NCBI GenBank assembly: GCA_030407085.1
Contig: CM059582.1
Coordinates: 67,778,501 to 67,842,500 of the forward strand
Direction of reading: 5' to 3'
Length of the DNA stretch: 64,000 bases
DNA from: Trichopria drosophilae
Lineage: Eukaryota; Arthropoda; Insecta; Hymenoptera; Diapriidae
A program made the position numbers and the translations under genes. The notes under the pieces were generated by a model. The model did no database searches, was not told the origin of the DNA, and worked only from the letters and a program-made list of their open reading frames with translations. This document shows positions 31,964 through 42,582 of the stretch, piece by piece (the stretch's first letter is position 1; the number at the start of each line of letters is the position of its first letter).

Positions 31964-34637
31964 GTGGTTAATTTAAAACATTTGGACCCGGTAAAATTCA
32001 TATTTGAGATAAAACCTAGCGTCGTTGAATATGTGCGTGGTGTAATAAATGAGTACAACTGTGTCAAGGGATGTACTGTGTTTTCGGGAGAGTTTACCGC
32101 GAGGCAGCTGCAGGATACAAAATATTTTGCCAAGAAATATGAACAATTATGTGTGAGCACAGACGTAAACGAGTGCTTCGACGCAAAAATTAAAGTGCCT
32201 ATTCTTATTTCTCTCGAAGAATTTCAGGAGAATGGCTCGAGCTGGGCTTTATCCTGCATAAATTCGCTGGCTATACAAACAGCGAAGTATAATCCCATGC
32301 GTGCCAGCCGATGGATCAACTTGCCCGTGTGGATTAAAAACAAAAAAGCTGTAATTAACGTAAAGATTCCGGGTAATGACTGTTTTGCGTGGGCGATTAC
32401 GTCAGCATTATTCCCCGCAAATGTCAGTTCAGATCAACAATCATCATATCCGCATTATCGAAGGCATCTTAATTTGGAAGGCATTGCTTTCCCCGTCGCG
32501 TTAAAGGATATTCCGAGGTTCGAAAATTTGAACGACATTTCAGTCAATGTATTTATAGTAGCCGAGGAAAAAGAAGAAGTGCTACCTGTACATTTGACTG
32601 CAAATGAGAAGGATCGACATATCAATCTTCTTCTTATGTCTGAAGAACGGAGGAAACCCCCACGCCTCTCGTCATCTTTTGTTTTGGACGATGTCGAAGT
32701 CGAAGAAGATGACAGCCGAAATCATCATTACTGCTGGATTAAAAATTTATCACGACTAGTACATAAACAATGCAGTTAACATGACGGAAAAAAACATATT
32801 TGCAACAGGCGTCTTCACTATTTCTATAGTGAACAAAATCTTGTCATGCACAAAATAGAATGTGGAAAGAAAAATGATTGTGCGGTAAAACTCCCCGAAA
32901 CAAACACAAGCATTTTGAAATTTAATAGTTTGGGTCGGGCCATGCCGGTACCCTTCATTATTTACGCTGATACCGAGTGCCTGCGTGGGAAAAGTGGAGA
33001 CGGAGGCACCTTCAAAATCGGCTTACGAGCAACATAAAATCTATAGTGCAGGCTATTACATACACTGTCAACACGACCTCTCGCTGTGTCGTTACCGTTC
33101 TCACCGGGGGTCCGACTCTGCTACCTGGTTTTCCAACGAGCTGAAGGAGTTGGCCGATAATGTTAATCAGGTAAAATTTTAATTAAAATTACAAAATATA
33201 TTCATATAAAATTTATTATTATTTAATTAATTAATTACAATAAAGTCAATAAGTAATATTATATGTCTATTTTCAGATCCTCAGTGATACGAAGCCGATG
33301 CATTGGAGTCCGAATGAGTGGAGGACATTCCATACAGCGACAATGTGTCACATCTGCGAGGGATCCTTCTCAAATGAGGACCTCAAAGTCCGTGACCACG
33401 ATCACTTGACCGGTCAATTTCGGGGTGCAGCTCACAACAGGTGTAATCTTAAATACAAATATCGTTTCAACATACCAGTTATCTTCCAAAATTTGAGTGG
33501 TTACGATGCTCATTTCATTATTCGCGACATTACCGATTCTTTTGAAGGAGATATTCATATTACCCCATGTAATATGGAAAAGTACATTTCCATGATTAAA
33601 TATGTTGAAGGAACTAAAATTAGATTAACATTTTTAGATTCAATTAGATTTTTGAATTACTCCATCGAGAAATTGGCATCATATTTGAATAATAATGATG
33701 AAAGAATTTTAAAATCTCATTTTCCAATTGAGAATGAATTTAATTTATTAACACGTAAGGGAAATTTCCCTTACGATTACGTAAATGAAATGAGCATCTT
33801 AGATGATGCATGCCTACAATCCCATGAAAAATTTTTCAAAAAATTGTACGAGTGTGATGTCAGTGAGAATGATTATGTACATGCGATGAATGTGTGGAAA
33901 GTATTTAAGTGTAATACTCTGGGTGAGTATTCGGACTTATATTTGAAAACAGATGTCCTTCTACTTGCGGATATCTTTGAAAATTTTCGTGAAACGTTAC
34001 GAAAATCTCATGGTTTAGATCCCGCGCCTTATTGTACTCTACCAGGATATACTTGGGATTGTGCTCTCAAGCATACTCGACTAGAGTTACTCTAGATTAC
34101 TCACCGATATCGATATGGTAATGTTTATTGAACGAGGTATAAGGGGAGGTCTTTCGCAGTGCTCGAACAGGTACGCGAAAGCGAATAAGTATATGCCTAA
34201 ATATGACCCATCAAAAGAGTCAAAGTATTTAATGTACTTTGATATTAATAATTTATATGGATGGGCCATGAGCCAAGCTCTGCCTACTGGAGGATTTGAA
34301 TGGATCAACAATGTCGATATCGAAAATGTTGCCGATGATTCGGAAATTGGATATATTCTCCCGCTGTACCCCGAGCGAGCAGTTCCACGCGGTTCAAAAC
34401 CACCGAAATTATTCGCTACGTTGAACGATAAACATAGGTCTGTATTACCGCAATTTTAAACAAGCACTCGCCAACGGTATTGTTTTAAATAATATTCATC
34501 GCGTCTTCAAATTTAAACAATCTCCATGGTTGAAATTTTATATAGATTTAAATACTGAATTGCATACAGCCGCTACGAATGATTTTCAGAAGAACTTATA
34601 TAAATTGATGAACAATGCGGTATTCGGAAAGACTATG
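31964..34637 (+). pseudogene. Polinton protein-primed DNA polymerase B, broken and interrupted
   Basis: Order of motifs: N-terminal region (EFQENGSSWAL, NDCFAWAITSALFP), a zinc-finger-like CNRR...H...EC, exonuclease motif I (FIIYADTECL), a CHIC...DHDHLTGQFRGAAHNRCN zinc module resembling endonuclease VII, LSGYDAHFI, and palm motif A ([12 protein letters not shown]). A ~106-base intron is inferred at 33171-33276. Lesions: TAA at 32777-32779, frame changes near 33000-33035, 34085-34095 and 34440, and finally the BEL insertion after 34637. The gene copies the Polinton using a terminal protein. It reads away from the capsid block, as in other Polintons. Confidence 0.82.
33171..33276 (+). other. 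Inferred intron within polymerase B
   Basis: Coding sequence ends at CAG before GTAAAA and resumes after TTTTCAG in a clear polymerase frame; the 106 bases between are AT-rich with stops in all frames. A second degraded polymerase copy near 41478 has an AG acceptor at the same place relative to the protein. Confidence 0.65.
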
Positions 34638-35271
34638 TGATTGCTCCAGAGTTATAGCAGTGCTGGGTTACCGCTCTTAACTCGCTGGCAGCGTGGTCAG
34701 TCTAGGTTGGAGTTAATGAATAACTGCTCCAAAGTATTCCAAATAAAATTTTCTTATATTTAATACGATGACTTCATGTCCACTAATACAATGTGCCTAA
34801 TAGCTGAAATTTCTGATGAGGATTACACGTGATTTGGACACGGCACACTCGGAACTAAATTATCAACGTGCGACTTTTAAATAATCAAAAATACAAATCG
34901 ATTTAGCGTGAAAGATAATTATTCGTCGATCTAGCATCAACGTGCAGCGCGATCGAGTCAATCCGCGGGGATTTCCAATAATTTCGATGCGACGATCGAA
35001 AAGTGTGTGCTGTTAGCCTCGTGGAAATCTAAGTACTGTTTTTCGGAAGCCCGTGCGAACTTCCGCTAATTCCAAAATCGTGCGACTAGTGGTCGATTAC
35101 AATAACTACCGTGGCGTGAAATTCCAAGTTCAATTAATACTATATACACTATTACACTATAGTACTACGATACGAACGTGTCGGTAACACGGCGCGTAAC
35201 GCGATGCGTGCCCAGGGCGCGAGATGTCGAGGCGAGTACCGAAATCCGCGTTTTCATGTCATGCGCGAACA
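34638..35271 (-). repeat. BEL LTR copy 1 (3' LTR in element orientation)
   Basis: 634 bases, TG...CA ends on the plus strand, nearly identical to 39762-40395 by eye. Confidence 0.88.
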
Positions 35272-35345
35272 TTACCGCCCGCTTTGCGGAATTAATGCCG
35301 CAACAGTCCGCTAGGCCCAACGATGTACAATACGAAACAGTAAAC

Positions 35346-35912
35346 CTAAACTAAGGGAGGTTGGGAGTCGCTGGCTTCGGCGCATTCATAGCCAGTGATG
35401 GGTCGTTTGAGAACCGCTTTGGCGGTGCGTAGCGTCACGACGCGGACAAGACCATCATGTCCCGGATGACAGGCTAGAATGCGAGCCAGGTCCCACTGCG
35501 CTGGGGGCAGTTGATCGTTGCGCATCAACACGATTTGTCCTGGCTGTAGGGAGTTAGACGCTGTCAGCCACTTGGAGCGATGCTGACATGACGTGACATA
35601 ATCGCGAGACCATTGCGTCCAGAATCGCACCAAAAATTGTTGGTATTATCGCCAGCGTGTAACTCGGCTGAAAGAGTAATCGACGGTTAGCGTTGCCGGG
35701 TTTTCTACTAACGAGCCACCAATCAAGAAGTGTGCTGGCGTTGGCGTATCGAGGCTATCCACGTCATCACTTAAAGACGCAATTGGGCAGGAGTTGAGAC
35801 ACGATTCCACTCTACACAAGAGCGTGACAAATTCCTCAAATGTCGTTGTGTGAGGATCTAGAACACGCTTAAGATGCCGCTTCATGGAGCGGCAGGCGGG
35901 ATGAACTTCCAC
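35346..35912 (-). pseudogene. BEL integrase C-terminal part
   Basis: Two frames: 35912-35646 (RSMKRHLKRVL, CPIASLSDD, TPAHFLIGG) and 35633-35346 (RFWTQWSRDYV, GQIVLMRNDQLPPAQWDLARI, ITGYECAEA). These are the region after the catalytic core and the DUF5641-like end of BEL/Pao integrases. A single stop near 35643 separates them. The 35633-35346 part is duplicated at 40757-40470. Confidence 0.75.
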
Positions 35913-37225
35913 TCCACGCCATCGTCAGCTATGCGAGCCCGAAGTTCTTCCGAAGTTATAGCTGCTTGATACGCTGCACACAATTCCCGATCGGCGCCTA
36001 CAAAGTTTGTTCCGCAGTCGCTATGGACTACGGATGGTAGTCCTCGTCGAGAATAAAAGCGCTGGAACGCGGTGGCATTGAACCCATCAGTTGTGCTGGA
36101 ACCTCGGCCCTCGGACGGGCGCACCTTACACATGACGCGACGACGAATCGCACGAGTTTTCGCGCTTGGAGAATCCACACTTGTTGGCTGTCTCTTGGGA
36201 GCGCTTGACCAACTGTCAGGTAACGTGAGCCAGCCATCAGAAGTCGGTTCGTTTACCCGGAGAATCTGTAACTCTCTTTCAAAAGCTTTCGCCTGTAGCA
36301 GAAAGTATATCCGAAGTGTAACCTTATAGATAAGACCGGAATCAATTGAGAGTTGCGGATTTTGAGCTCTCCAGTGCTTTGAGCAGCGCAGAACGTAAGT
36401 CATTGTACGGCAAAGTCGCAGCCATAACAAAAATCTACGGAATATAGCATTCGTGTGATCCGGTTCAGATATCCCGTGGTGCGTAGCAGTCCTTCTTTCG
36501 AGATTATCGTCCTCGAGAATTGAACCATTCTGGAGGGTGGGCCATTCTGAAGGAGGGTATGAGAGCCATGAAGGACCATGCCACCACAGAGACGAGTTTT
36601 CAAGCTCCTTGGGAGATACCCCACGAGAAGCCAGATCGGCAGGGTTATCGGTACCGGACACATGACGCCACGATACTTCCGGTAGTTCGGTGTGCGACTC
36701 GGTTGCGACTCGGTTTGCCACAAATATCTTCCACTGCGTAGACTGCGCGTCTATCCAGGCTAGAGCAATGGTTGAGTCCGTCCAAGGTTGGACTGGGTAC
36801 TGCGAAAGGGCAGGAACTTTGCGTACTTGCGTTAGAAGATGTGCAAGGAGCACATCCCCACAAAGCTCGAGTCGCAGGATAGTCACTGACTTAACAGGAG
36901 CTACTCTAGTCTTGGAGGTGAGCAGCATAGTCTTGCAGTGACCAGATGCTTCGGTTGCACGAAGATATACGACTGCTGCATATGCCTTAGATGCTGCATC
37001 GGAGAAGCCGTGGATCTCGATCGCAATCGAGTTCGAAGTGCCTAGCCATCGCAGAATTTGTAACTGCGTAAGTTGTGGGAGAGCTTTGACAAATGAATGC
37101 CACTCTAATACGATGTGATCAGGTAAAGGTGCGTCCCACTGTATCGAGCATTGCCAGATTTTTTGCATTAAGATCTTCGCCATGACGACTACCGGCAATA
37201 CCCAATGGATCAAAAATTCTGGCAA
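35882..37225 (-). pseudogene. BEL RNase H and integrase core, catalytic Glu region deleted
   Basis: RNase H-like motif GFSDAASKAYAAVVYLR and PWTDSTIALAWI near the start, an integrase zinc region (CVRCARPRAEV in an overlapping frame) and the integrase Asp in VHSDCGTNFVGA. The frame ends EWKFIPPAAP, where BEL integrases continue with the segment holding the catalytic Glu; here the sequence jumps to the downstream region at a short GCCGCTCC-like junction. The integrase should be inactive. An internal frame change lies near 36240. Confidence 0.78.
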
Positions 37226-37346
37226 TGTGTGAGAGAACCACTCGTTGGGTAATTTCTGATAAGCAAGCAGACTCGGTAACTTTAAACTGATACGAATCGG
37301 TTGGCGGGTGCCATGCGAGTCACAGGATTTTCACGCCGTCGTCCGA

Positions 37347-37988
37347 TTAGAGCGGTTTGTTGCAAGCGACGGCGGCATTTCGTTCATCGACGTCAGAGAG
37401 TAATTCGGACGAATTACTCACCCACTTGCATAGAACGAACTGCCCACGAGCGAGCAACTGTACAAGCTCACTGTGAATCGCCCTGGCGTCATCAATCGTA
37501 TCAGCCCCAAAAAGAGTATCATCTACGAAAATATTATTTAATAATGCTGTTTTTCCTAGTGGAAATGCATTGCCCTCGTCTTCAGCTAACTGGCGTAAAA
37601 CACGGAGAGCGAGAATGGGCGCCCTAGCTGTGCCATATGTTACTGTGAGCAATTGAAAGGACTTCAATTGATCGGTTGGACAGTTGCGCCAAAGGATCCG
37701 TTGGTAGTCTATGTCGCGTGCATCGATTCTGATCTGATGATACATTTTTTCGATGTCAGCGGCCAAGACAAATCGATGCACGCGCCACTGCGTATGTAGC
37801 GTGGATAAGTCAGACTGCAGACTAACGCCAATGTGCTGAAAATCGTTTAGCGATTTCCCATTTGTGGAGGGTGCTGACGCATTAAAGACGACGCGCGTCT
37901 TCGTCGTCAAGCTAGTAGTCTTTGTAATCGGATGATGGGGGAGATATACTGTTCGCGACTTGCATATGCCCCAAATCGACATACTCAT
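37347..37988 (-). pseudogene. BEL reverse transcriptase
   Basis: RT motifs: RVVFNASA, LAADIEKMYHQI (first Asp), and the catalytic FVDD in NIFVDDTLFG. The frame upstream (38200-37990, with ...RPLEREAYIQFMHEYVDLGHM) is shifted relative to this one. Residues after the YVDD-like box match the BEL/Pao order. Confidence 0.8.
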
Positions 37989-38403
37989 GCATAAATTGAA
38001 TATATGCTTCGCGTTCGAGAGGGCGTGTTGACAGCCGTCGTTCTATCGAATTAAAACAGCTGATAGCGCGAGACCTTGAGTCTCCTATGTCAAGCGGCGG
38101 TGGAGATTTAAAGGAGATGCGGACCGTATAGCGACCGTCTGGATCCCGCGTATGTGTTGCGCAGAAATGTTGTTCACATTCCGCGTCAAGTTCGGAAACA
38201 GGTTGACGGTAGGCGATCTCTTAGACCTCCCAAAACCACGTAATCGACACATTTAAATCATGGTTTATATGCGCATGGTGCAGATGCACCGATCTATCGG
38301 ATGCAGCTTCGTGATCAGCTGCAGTGCGACCCGAGAGGACCCATCCAAAAATGGTATCGATTGCCACCGGCTCGTTCATGTTACCCCGAATGATACCATC
38401 GCG

Positions 38404-38796
38404 TCAGACGTACGGGTATAAGTCGGCACCTAAGATCAAATGAACGGGAGAGTCATCCGCTGGGAAGCGGTCAGAAAATTCTACGTTCTTTAAGTGTGCC
38501 CAATGTGAGATTGGGTATTTGAAATTAGGAATATAGTCCGTTAATTTATCTAAAATTAATGCGTGCGTCGACACTGGCGGCGTGCTCAAATGTGATTGCA
38601 CATAAGTCGCATTTACAATCGGCGCTGTACTAGACGATGCATTCGCAACGGTATTCTCAACGCCAGAATCTGTGCCTGATGGCTTACTGTTCGCTGAATG
38701 TAACAGAGAATTATGACGTTTACCGCAATGTGTACACGAACGTGTACTCTTACATTGGTTGAATTTGTGAAAGGTTGACAAACAGTTCTGACACAC
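38404..38796 (-). pseudogene. BEL zinc knuckle and aspartic protease remnant
   Basis: C-x2-C...H...C knuckles (CQNCLSTFHKFNQC, CTHCGKRH) followed by a protease-like HLILGADLYPYV end. The protease active-site region between them appears deleted. Confidence 0.65.
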
Positions 38797-39028
38797 ATCC
38801 TTCGCTTTTACTAAATCCCACCGTTGATTTACCAGTTTTCCGTTGAAAACGGGACATTTGAATAAAGAATGTGAGTCAGAGAATAAAATACATTTTACAT
38901 GCTTTTATGTCTCGGTCGAGTAAGCTTGAGCCGGGAAGGCGGGAACAGGGATTTTCTTGACTTGCACATTCGATGTGCGTGCGGTTTTTGAAGAGGAGCG
39001 GACGCCTCATATGACCGAATTTTAGCTG

Positions 39029-39601
39029 TCAGAAACTTTGACAGTTGATCGAAAATTCCCACTCCCATGCTTCCCGAGTTCCGCTATCAAGCTTCGAAAT
39101 GATAATATGGACTAAAATGTCTGACACTGGACGGTTCAATTTTTTTAATGCATTCACGGCGGATTGAACTTCGTCATGCAGTTTACGTAGGTCAGTCGGA
39201 GACCTATCATGCGTCACTGCTTTTACCGAAAATAAACGCGTAAGATGCGTGCGTAAGAGCCGGCAATTTTCGAAACGATCGTTTAGCAACTTCCATGCAA
39301 TTTCGAAATTTTCCGCTGTCACGGATAAATTTGACAATAATTTTGCCGCGCCACCTTGGAGGCACGATTTTAAATAAAACAACCCCTCGCTGACGTCACG
39401 ATCTTGGCGTAGCGAAAGGGGAGAAGTAGTCGTGCGACTACGAAGCGGGCCGAGAATGGCCGAAGTGCGTTCGGATTTGAACTTGAATTCAAGTTCGAAG
39501 GTCGGCACCAGTGGTCGGCGGAAATTACTGACCGCGTACGAGGATTTGATGCATCTTTTGCATCTTGCACTGCACTGCGCTTGCGTCTCACTGTAATCCA
39601 A
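39029..39601 (-). CDS. BEL gag (DUF1759-type)
   Basis: 190-residue frame with the BEL gag signature FYLKSCLQGGAAKLLSNLSVTAENFEIAWKLL in part and a LRKLHDEVQSAVNALKKL helix. It is the 5' end of the coding region. A frame change follows before the zinc knuckles, so it is probably not continuous with pol. Confidence 0.75.
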   Translation of the reverse strand: MDYSETQAQCSARCKRCIKSSYAVSNFRRPLVPTFELEFKFKSERTSAILGPLRSRTTTSPLSLRQDRDVSEGLFYLKSCLQGGAAKLLSNLSVTAENFEIAWKLLNDRFENCRLLRTHLTRLFSVKAVTHDRSPTDLRKLHDEVQSAVNALKKLNRPVSDILVHIIISKLDSGTREAWEWEFSINCQSF

Positions 39602-39761
39602 TTGCTGCGATGATTTACAGCAACTTGGAGCCGATTTTGCACTTTAAAGCACTGACGCCTCGGAATAAATTTCTGTTCTGTTTTATTAGAAGTTAATTTT
39701 AATATTTATTTAATAAGTCCAATGCACTCCCGATAGTAATGCTCCAGACTGGGTCGCCTAA

Positions 39762-40395
39762 TGATTACTCCAGAGTTGTAGCAGTGCTATGTTACCACTC
39801 TCAACTCGCTGGCAGCGTGGTCAGTCCAGGTTGGAGTCAATGAATAAGTGCTCCAAAGTATTCCAAATAAAATTTTCTTATATTTAATACGATGACTTAA
39901 TGTCCACTAATACAATCTGCATAATGGCTGAAATTTCTGGTGTGGGTCACACGTGATTTGGACACGGCACACTCGGAACGAAATTAGCAACGTGCGACTT
40001 TTAAATAATCAAAAATACTAATTCATTTAGCGTGAAAGATAATTATTCGTCGATCTAGCATCGACGTGCGGCGCGATCGAGTCAATCCGCGGGGATTTCC
40101 AATAATTTCGATGCGACGATCGAAAAGTGCGTGCGGTTAGCCTCGTGGAAATCTAAGTACTGTTTTTCGGAAGCCCGTGCGAACTTCCGCTAATTCCAAA
40201 ATCGTGCGACTAGTGGTCGATTACAATAACTACCGTGGCGTGAAATTCCAAGTTCAATTAATACTATATACACTATTACACTATAGTACTACGATACGAA
40301 CGTGTCGGTAACACGGCGCATAACGCGATGCGTGCCCAGAGCGCGAGATGTCGAGGCGAGTACCGAAATCCGCGTTTTCATGTCATGCGCGAACA
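39762..40395 (-). repeat. BEL LTR copy 2 (middle)
   Basis: Matches LTR copy 1 end to end. The base pairs next to its inner edge read TTAGGCGACCC on the minus strand, a candidate primer-binding site. Confidence 0.85.
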
Positions 40396-40770
40396 TTACC
40401 GCCCGCTTTGCGGAATTAATGCCGCAACAGTCCGCTAGGCCCAACGATGTACAATACGAAACAGTAAACCTAAACTAAGGGAGGTTGGGAGTCGCTGGCT
40501 TCGGCGCATTCATAGCCAGTGATGGGTCGTTTGAGAACCGCTTTGGCGGTGCGTAGCGTCACGACGCGGACAAGACCATCATGTCCCGGATGACAGGCTA
40601 GAGTGCGAGCCAGGTCCCACTGCGCTGGGGGCAGTTGATCGTTGCGCATCAACACGATTTGTCCTGGCTGTAGGGAGTTAGACGCTGTCAGCCACTTGGA
40701 GCGATGCTGACATGACGTGACATAATTGCGAGACCATTGCGTCCAGAATCGCACCAAAAATTGTTGTCCT
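40396..40770 (-). repeat. Second copy of the BEL 3' pol end and polypurine region
   Basis: Nearly identical to 35272-35645, including the 95-residue integrase end at 40757-40470. Confidence 0.85.
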
Positions 40771-41012
40771 AACTACTGTCCTTTTCCGGAAGCCCGTGCG
40801 AACTTCCACTAATTCCAAAATCGTGCGACTAGTGTTCGATTACAATAACTACCGTGGCGCGAAATTCCAAGTTCAATTAAAACTATATACTATTATACTG
40901 TAGTACAACGATACGGGCGTGTCGGTAACACGGCGTGTGACGCGATGCGTGCCCAGAGCTCGAGATGTCGACGCGAGTACCGAAATCCGCGTTTTCATGT
41001 CATGCGCGAACA
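40771..41012 (-). repeat. BEL LTR copy 3, partial
   Basis: Corresponds to about the last 245 bases of the LTR on the plus strand (from the CGGAAGCCCGTGCGAACTTCC word to GCGAACA). It is followed by CTATG. Confidence 0.8.
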
Positions 41013-41346
41013 CTATGGATAATGTTCGGAATCGCGTTGATGTTCGTATCAAATCACTGAATTCAGCAACAACGAAATTTTTACCAACTACGAAACTGGC
41101 AGAACTGAACCCAGCAAAAGCTTATGTCGTTTCAAAAATTAGGAGAGTATCAACAAAATTTGGACAACGAATAAGCGTAGAGTTGAACAACGAAATCTCC
41201 TGTTTTCTTCCACCTCGTTTACACACCACTTTTCCGAGATGCGATGGAGAGTTACCAAAGCATCGTTGAAAATAATCAGCTACACATGAAGTACATCGGA
41301 ACAAAATTCAACCACATCGAATTTTTAACCGAATCCCACTAACAAT
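41013..41346 (+). pseudogene. Polinton fragment: polymerase motif joined to a small conserved protein
   Basis: Directly after the CTATG duplication the frame opens with MDNVRNRVDVRI, the motif that follows palm motif B in polymerase B, consistent with the interrupted gene resuming here. After about 12 residues it no longer looks like polymerase and instead gives LAELNPAKAYVVSKI, RVSTKFGQRISVEL and FLPPRL, then after a stop at 41267-41269 HMKYIGTKFNHIEF. That part resembles a small OB-fold-like protein found in Polintons. I infer a deletion fusing the two, but the start motif may belong to the small protein. Confidence 0.5.
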
Positions 41347-41477
41347 GACGATGTCGAACGGTTAAAAAAAATAGAAGGTATTATATATGGTAAGGAATAT
41401 GTTTTGCTAATTACAAATTGTTTAATTTATATTTTATTCAAAAATTATAATTTACATCTATTATGATTATAGCTTTC

Positions 41478-41645
41478 CGCTGAAGCGAGACCGATGCACT
41501 TGAATCCGGATGATTTACGGGATATTTCCAACGGCGGCATTGTCACATCTTCGGGGGAGACCCTTCTCGAATCAGCATGTATAAAGTCCATGACCATAAA
41601 TAGTCACTGGTCAAATCACAGGTGTATGCTACAACATCAGTCATC
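41478..41645 (+). pseudogene. Second, degraded copy of a polymerase B exon
   Basis: Diverged copy of 33285-33440: AAGCGAGACCGATGCA...TCCGGATGA...ATGTCACATC-type words in the same order, encoding a ruined version of the CHIC/DHDH zinc module. Preceded by an AG acceptor at the equivalent position. Confidence 0.55.
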
Positions 41646-41749
41646 TTGATGAAGAATGGAACCTGCAGTAAAAATTAAATATAAATGAATACTAAATATA
41701 TAAATGTATAAATAAATCGTGTATAAATAAATAGTATGACTTCAAAATT

Positions 41750-42451
41750 TGTATACCATCGTGTTGATGTCCAGTCCTGGTCGTCTGCCTGGTAGGGATC
41801 GGATTCGAAATAAGTTGCATCCGAGTCAATGTCTTCAGGTTCATCATCATCGTCGTCGTCGAAGTTCCATTTTACATCATGCTGCTCAAACATTGTTTGA
41901 AGGTCCGCTCGTTCCTTCATTCTTCTGCGTTCCTTGTTCTTAATGTCCCGTTTGAACGCATTAAGATGCTGCCTATATTCTGCATCAATTGCAAAATTTC
42001 TTTCTTCCGCCTCTTCTTCCTACGCCGTTATTGCTCTTTTCAGCGATTCCTTTTTGTGATGCTTCCGCATCTTACAGTCGCGAACAACACAGCGACACTC
42101 GCATGACCCATTGATCATAATATCATGGAATTTGCTCTTCTTCGGCCACTGTTGAGTGCTCCAATACTCAATCCGCGAGATTTTATTCTTATAATCGCGT
42201 TTTTTAATAATAAATTCGGTGGCATAAATGGATTCCCAATAGGAATCCTCTTTTTTTTCCACCTCTGCTTACGTGGTCTCCATGGTTTTCCTCATCACTA
42301 CCAAGTGGTGAAGAATCTCCGAACCAGCCAACTTTGACAACAGCTTGCGCATTTCGCAAGTAAATGTCGTACCTTTATTAAGATATTCAAGTACTCGAGT
42401 AATTTTCTTGTTTCTTCCGAGCTTCTTAACACCACTACGAAAGAAATACAC
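41750..42451 (-). pseudogene. Unidentified acidic-tailed protein, two internal stops
   Basis: One frame runs through the interval, with stops at 42269-42271 and 42020-42022. It gives a Lys-rich helical start, WSTQQWPKKSKFHDIM, a Cys/His cluster (CECRCVVRDCKMRKHH) and an EEEAEERNFAIDAEYRQHL helix, ending in a run of Asp (DDDDDDEPEDIDSD). I do not recognise it. It lies next to a Polinton integrase on the same strand and may be a gene of that element. Confidence 0.4.
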
Positions 42452-42582
42452 TTTGAAATCTATTCGATTCGACCCTGTATATATACCAAAAAATATGCTA
42501 AGGAATTCAACAAAAATCTAATTTATCTTAAGTAAATCTTGCTTCCAACTATTCATCCATTATTCGTTCCACCATATTAGTT

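Larger units (their letters stand above)
34638..41012 (-). mobile_element. Composite BEL/Pao LTR retrotransposon, three LTR copies
   Basis: The unit begins TGATTGCTCC and ends GCGAACA, flanked by the 5-base direct repeat CTATG at 34633-34637 and 41013-41017. Reading on the minus strand, gag, zinc knuckle and protease remnants, RT, RNase H and integrase lie between LTRs at 34638-35271 and 39762-40395. Beyond the second LTR there is another copy of the 3' end of pol (40396-40770) and a third, partial LTR (40771-41012). One pair of target duplications for the whole implies that a tandem two-element array formed after insertion, or before, and the outer copy lost most of its interior. It cuts the Polinton polymerase gene. 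Confidence 0.85.
10498..41346. mobile_element. Polinton/Maverick element 1, split by two later insertions
   Basis: Minus-strand genes from 19316 to 10498 give a packaging ATPase, conserved small proteins, retroviral-type integrase, penton, pVI-like protein, major capsid and adenain-like protease. A protein-primed polymerase B gene reads the other way from 31964. That set defines a Polinton. The gypsy-type element (20766-31566) sits in the gap between the two divergent blocks and the BEL composite (34638-41012) sits inside the polymerase, so both are younger. Terminal inverted repeats were not found, and the polymerase end is truncated and confused by debris near 41.0-41.6 kb, so the limits given are only those supported by coding sequence. 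Confidence 0.75.

Noticed and set aside
36520..37627. Several plus-strand open frames in the BEL body
   Set aside because: BEL RT, RNase H and integrase motifs are all on the minus strand; these frames are shadows.
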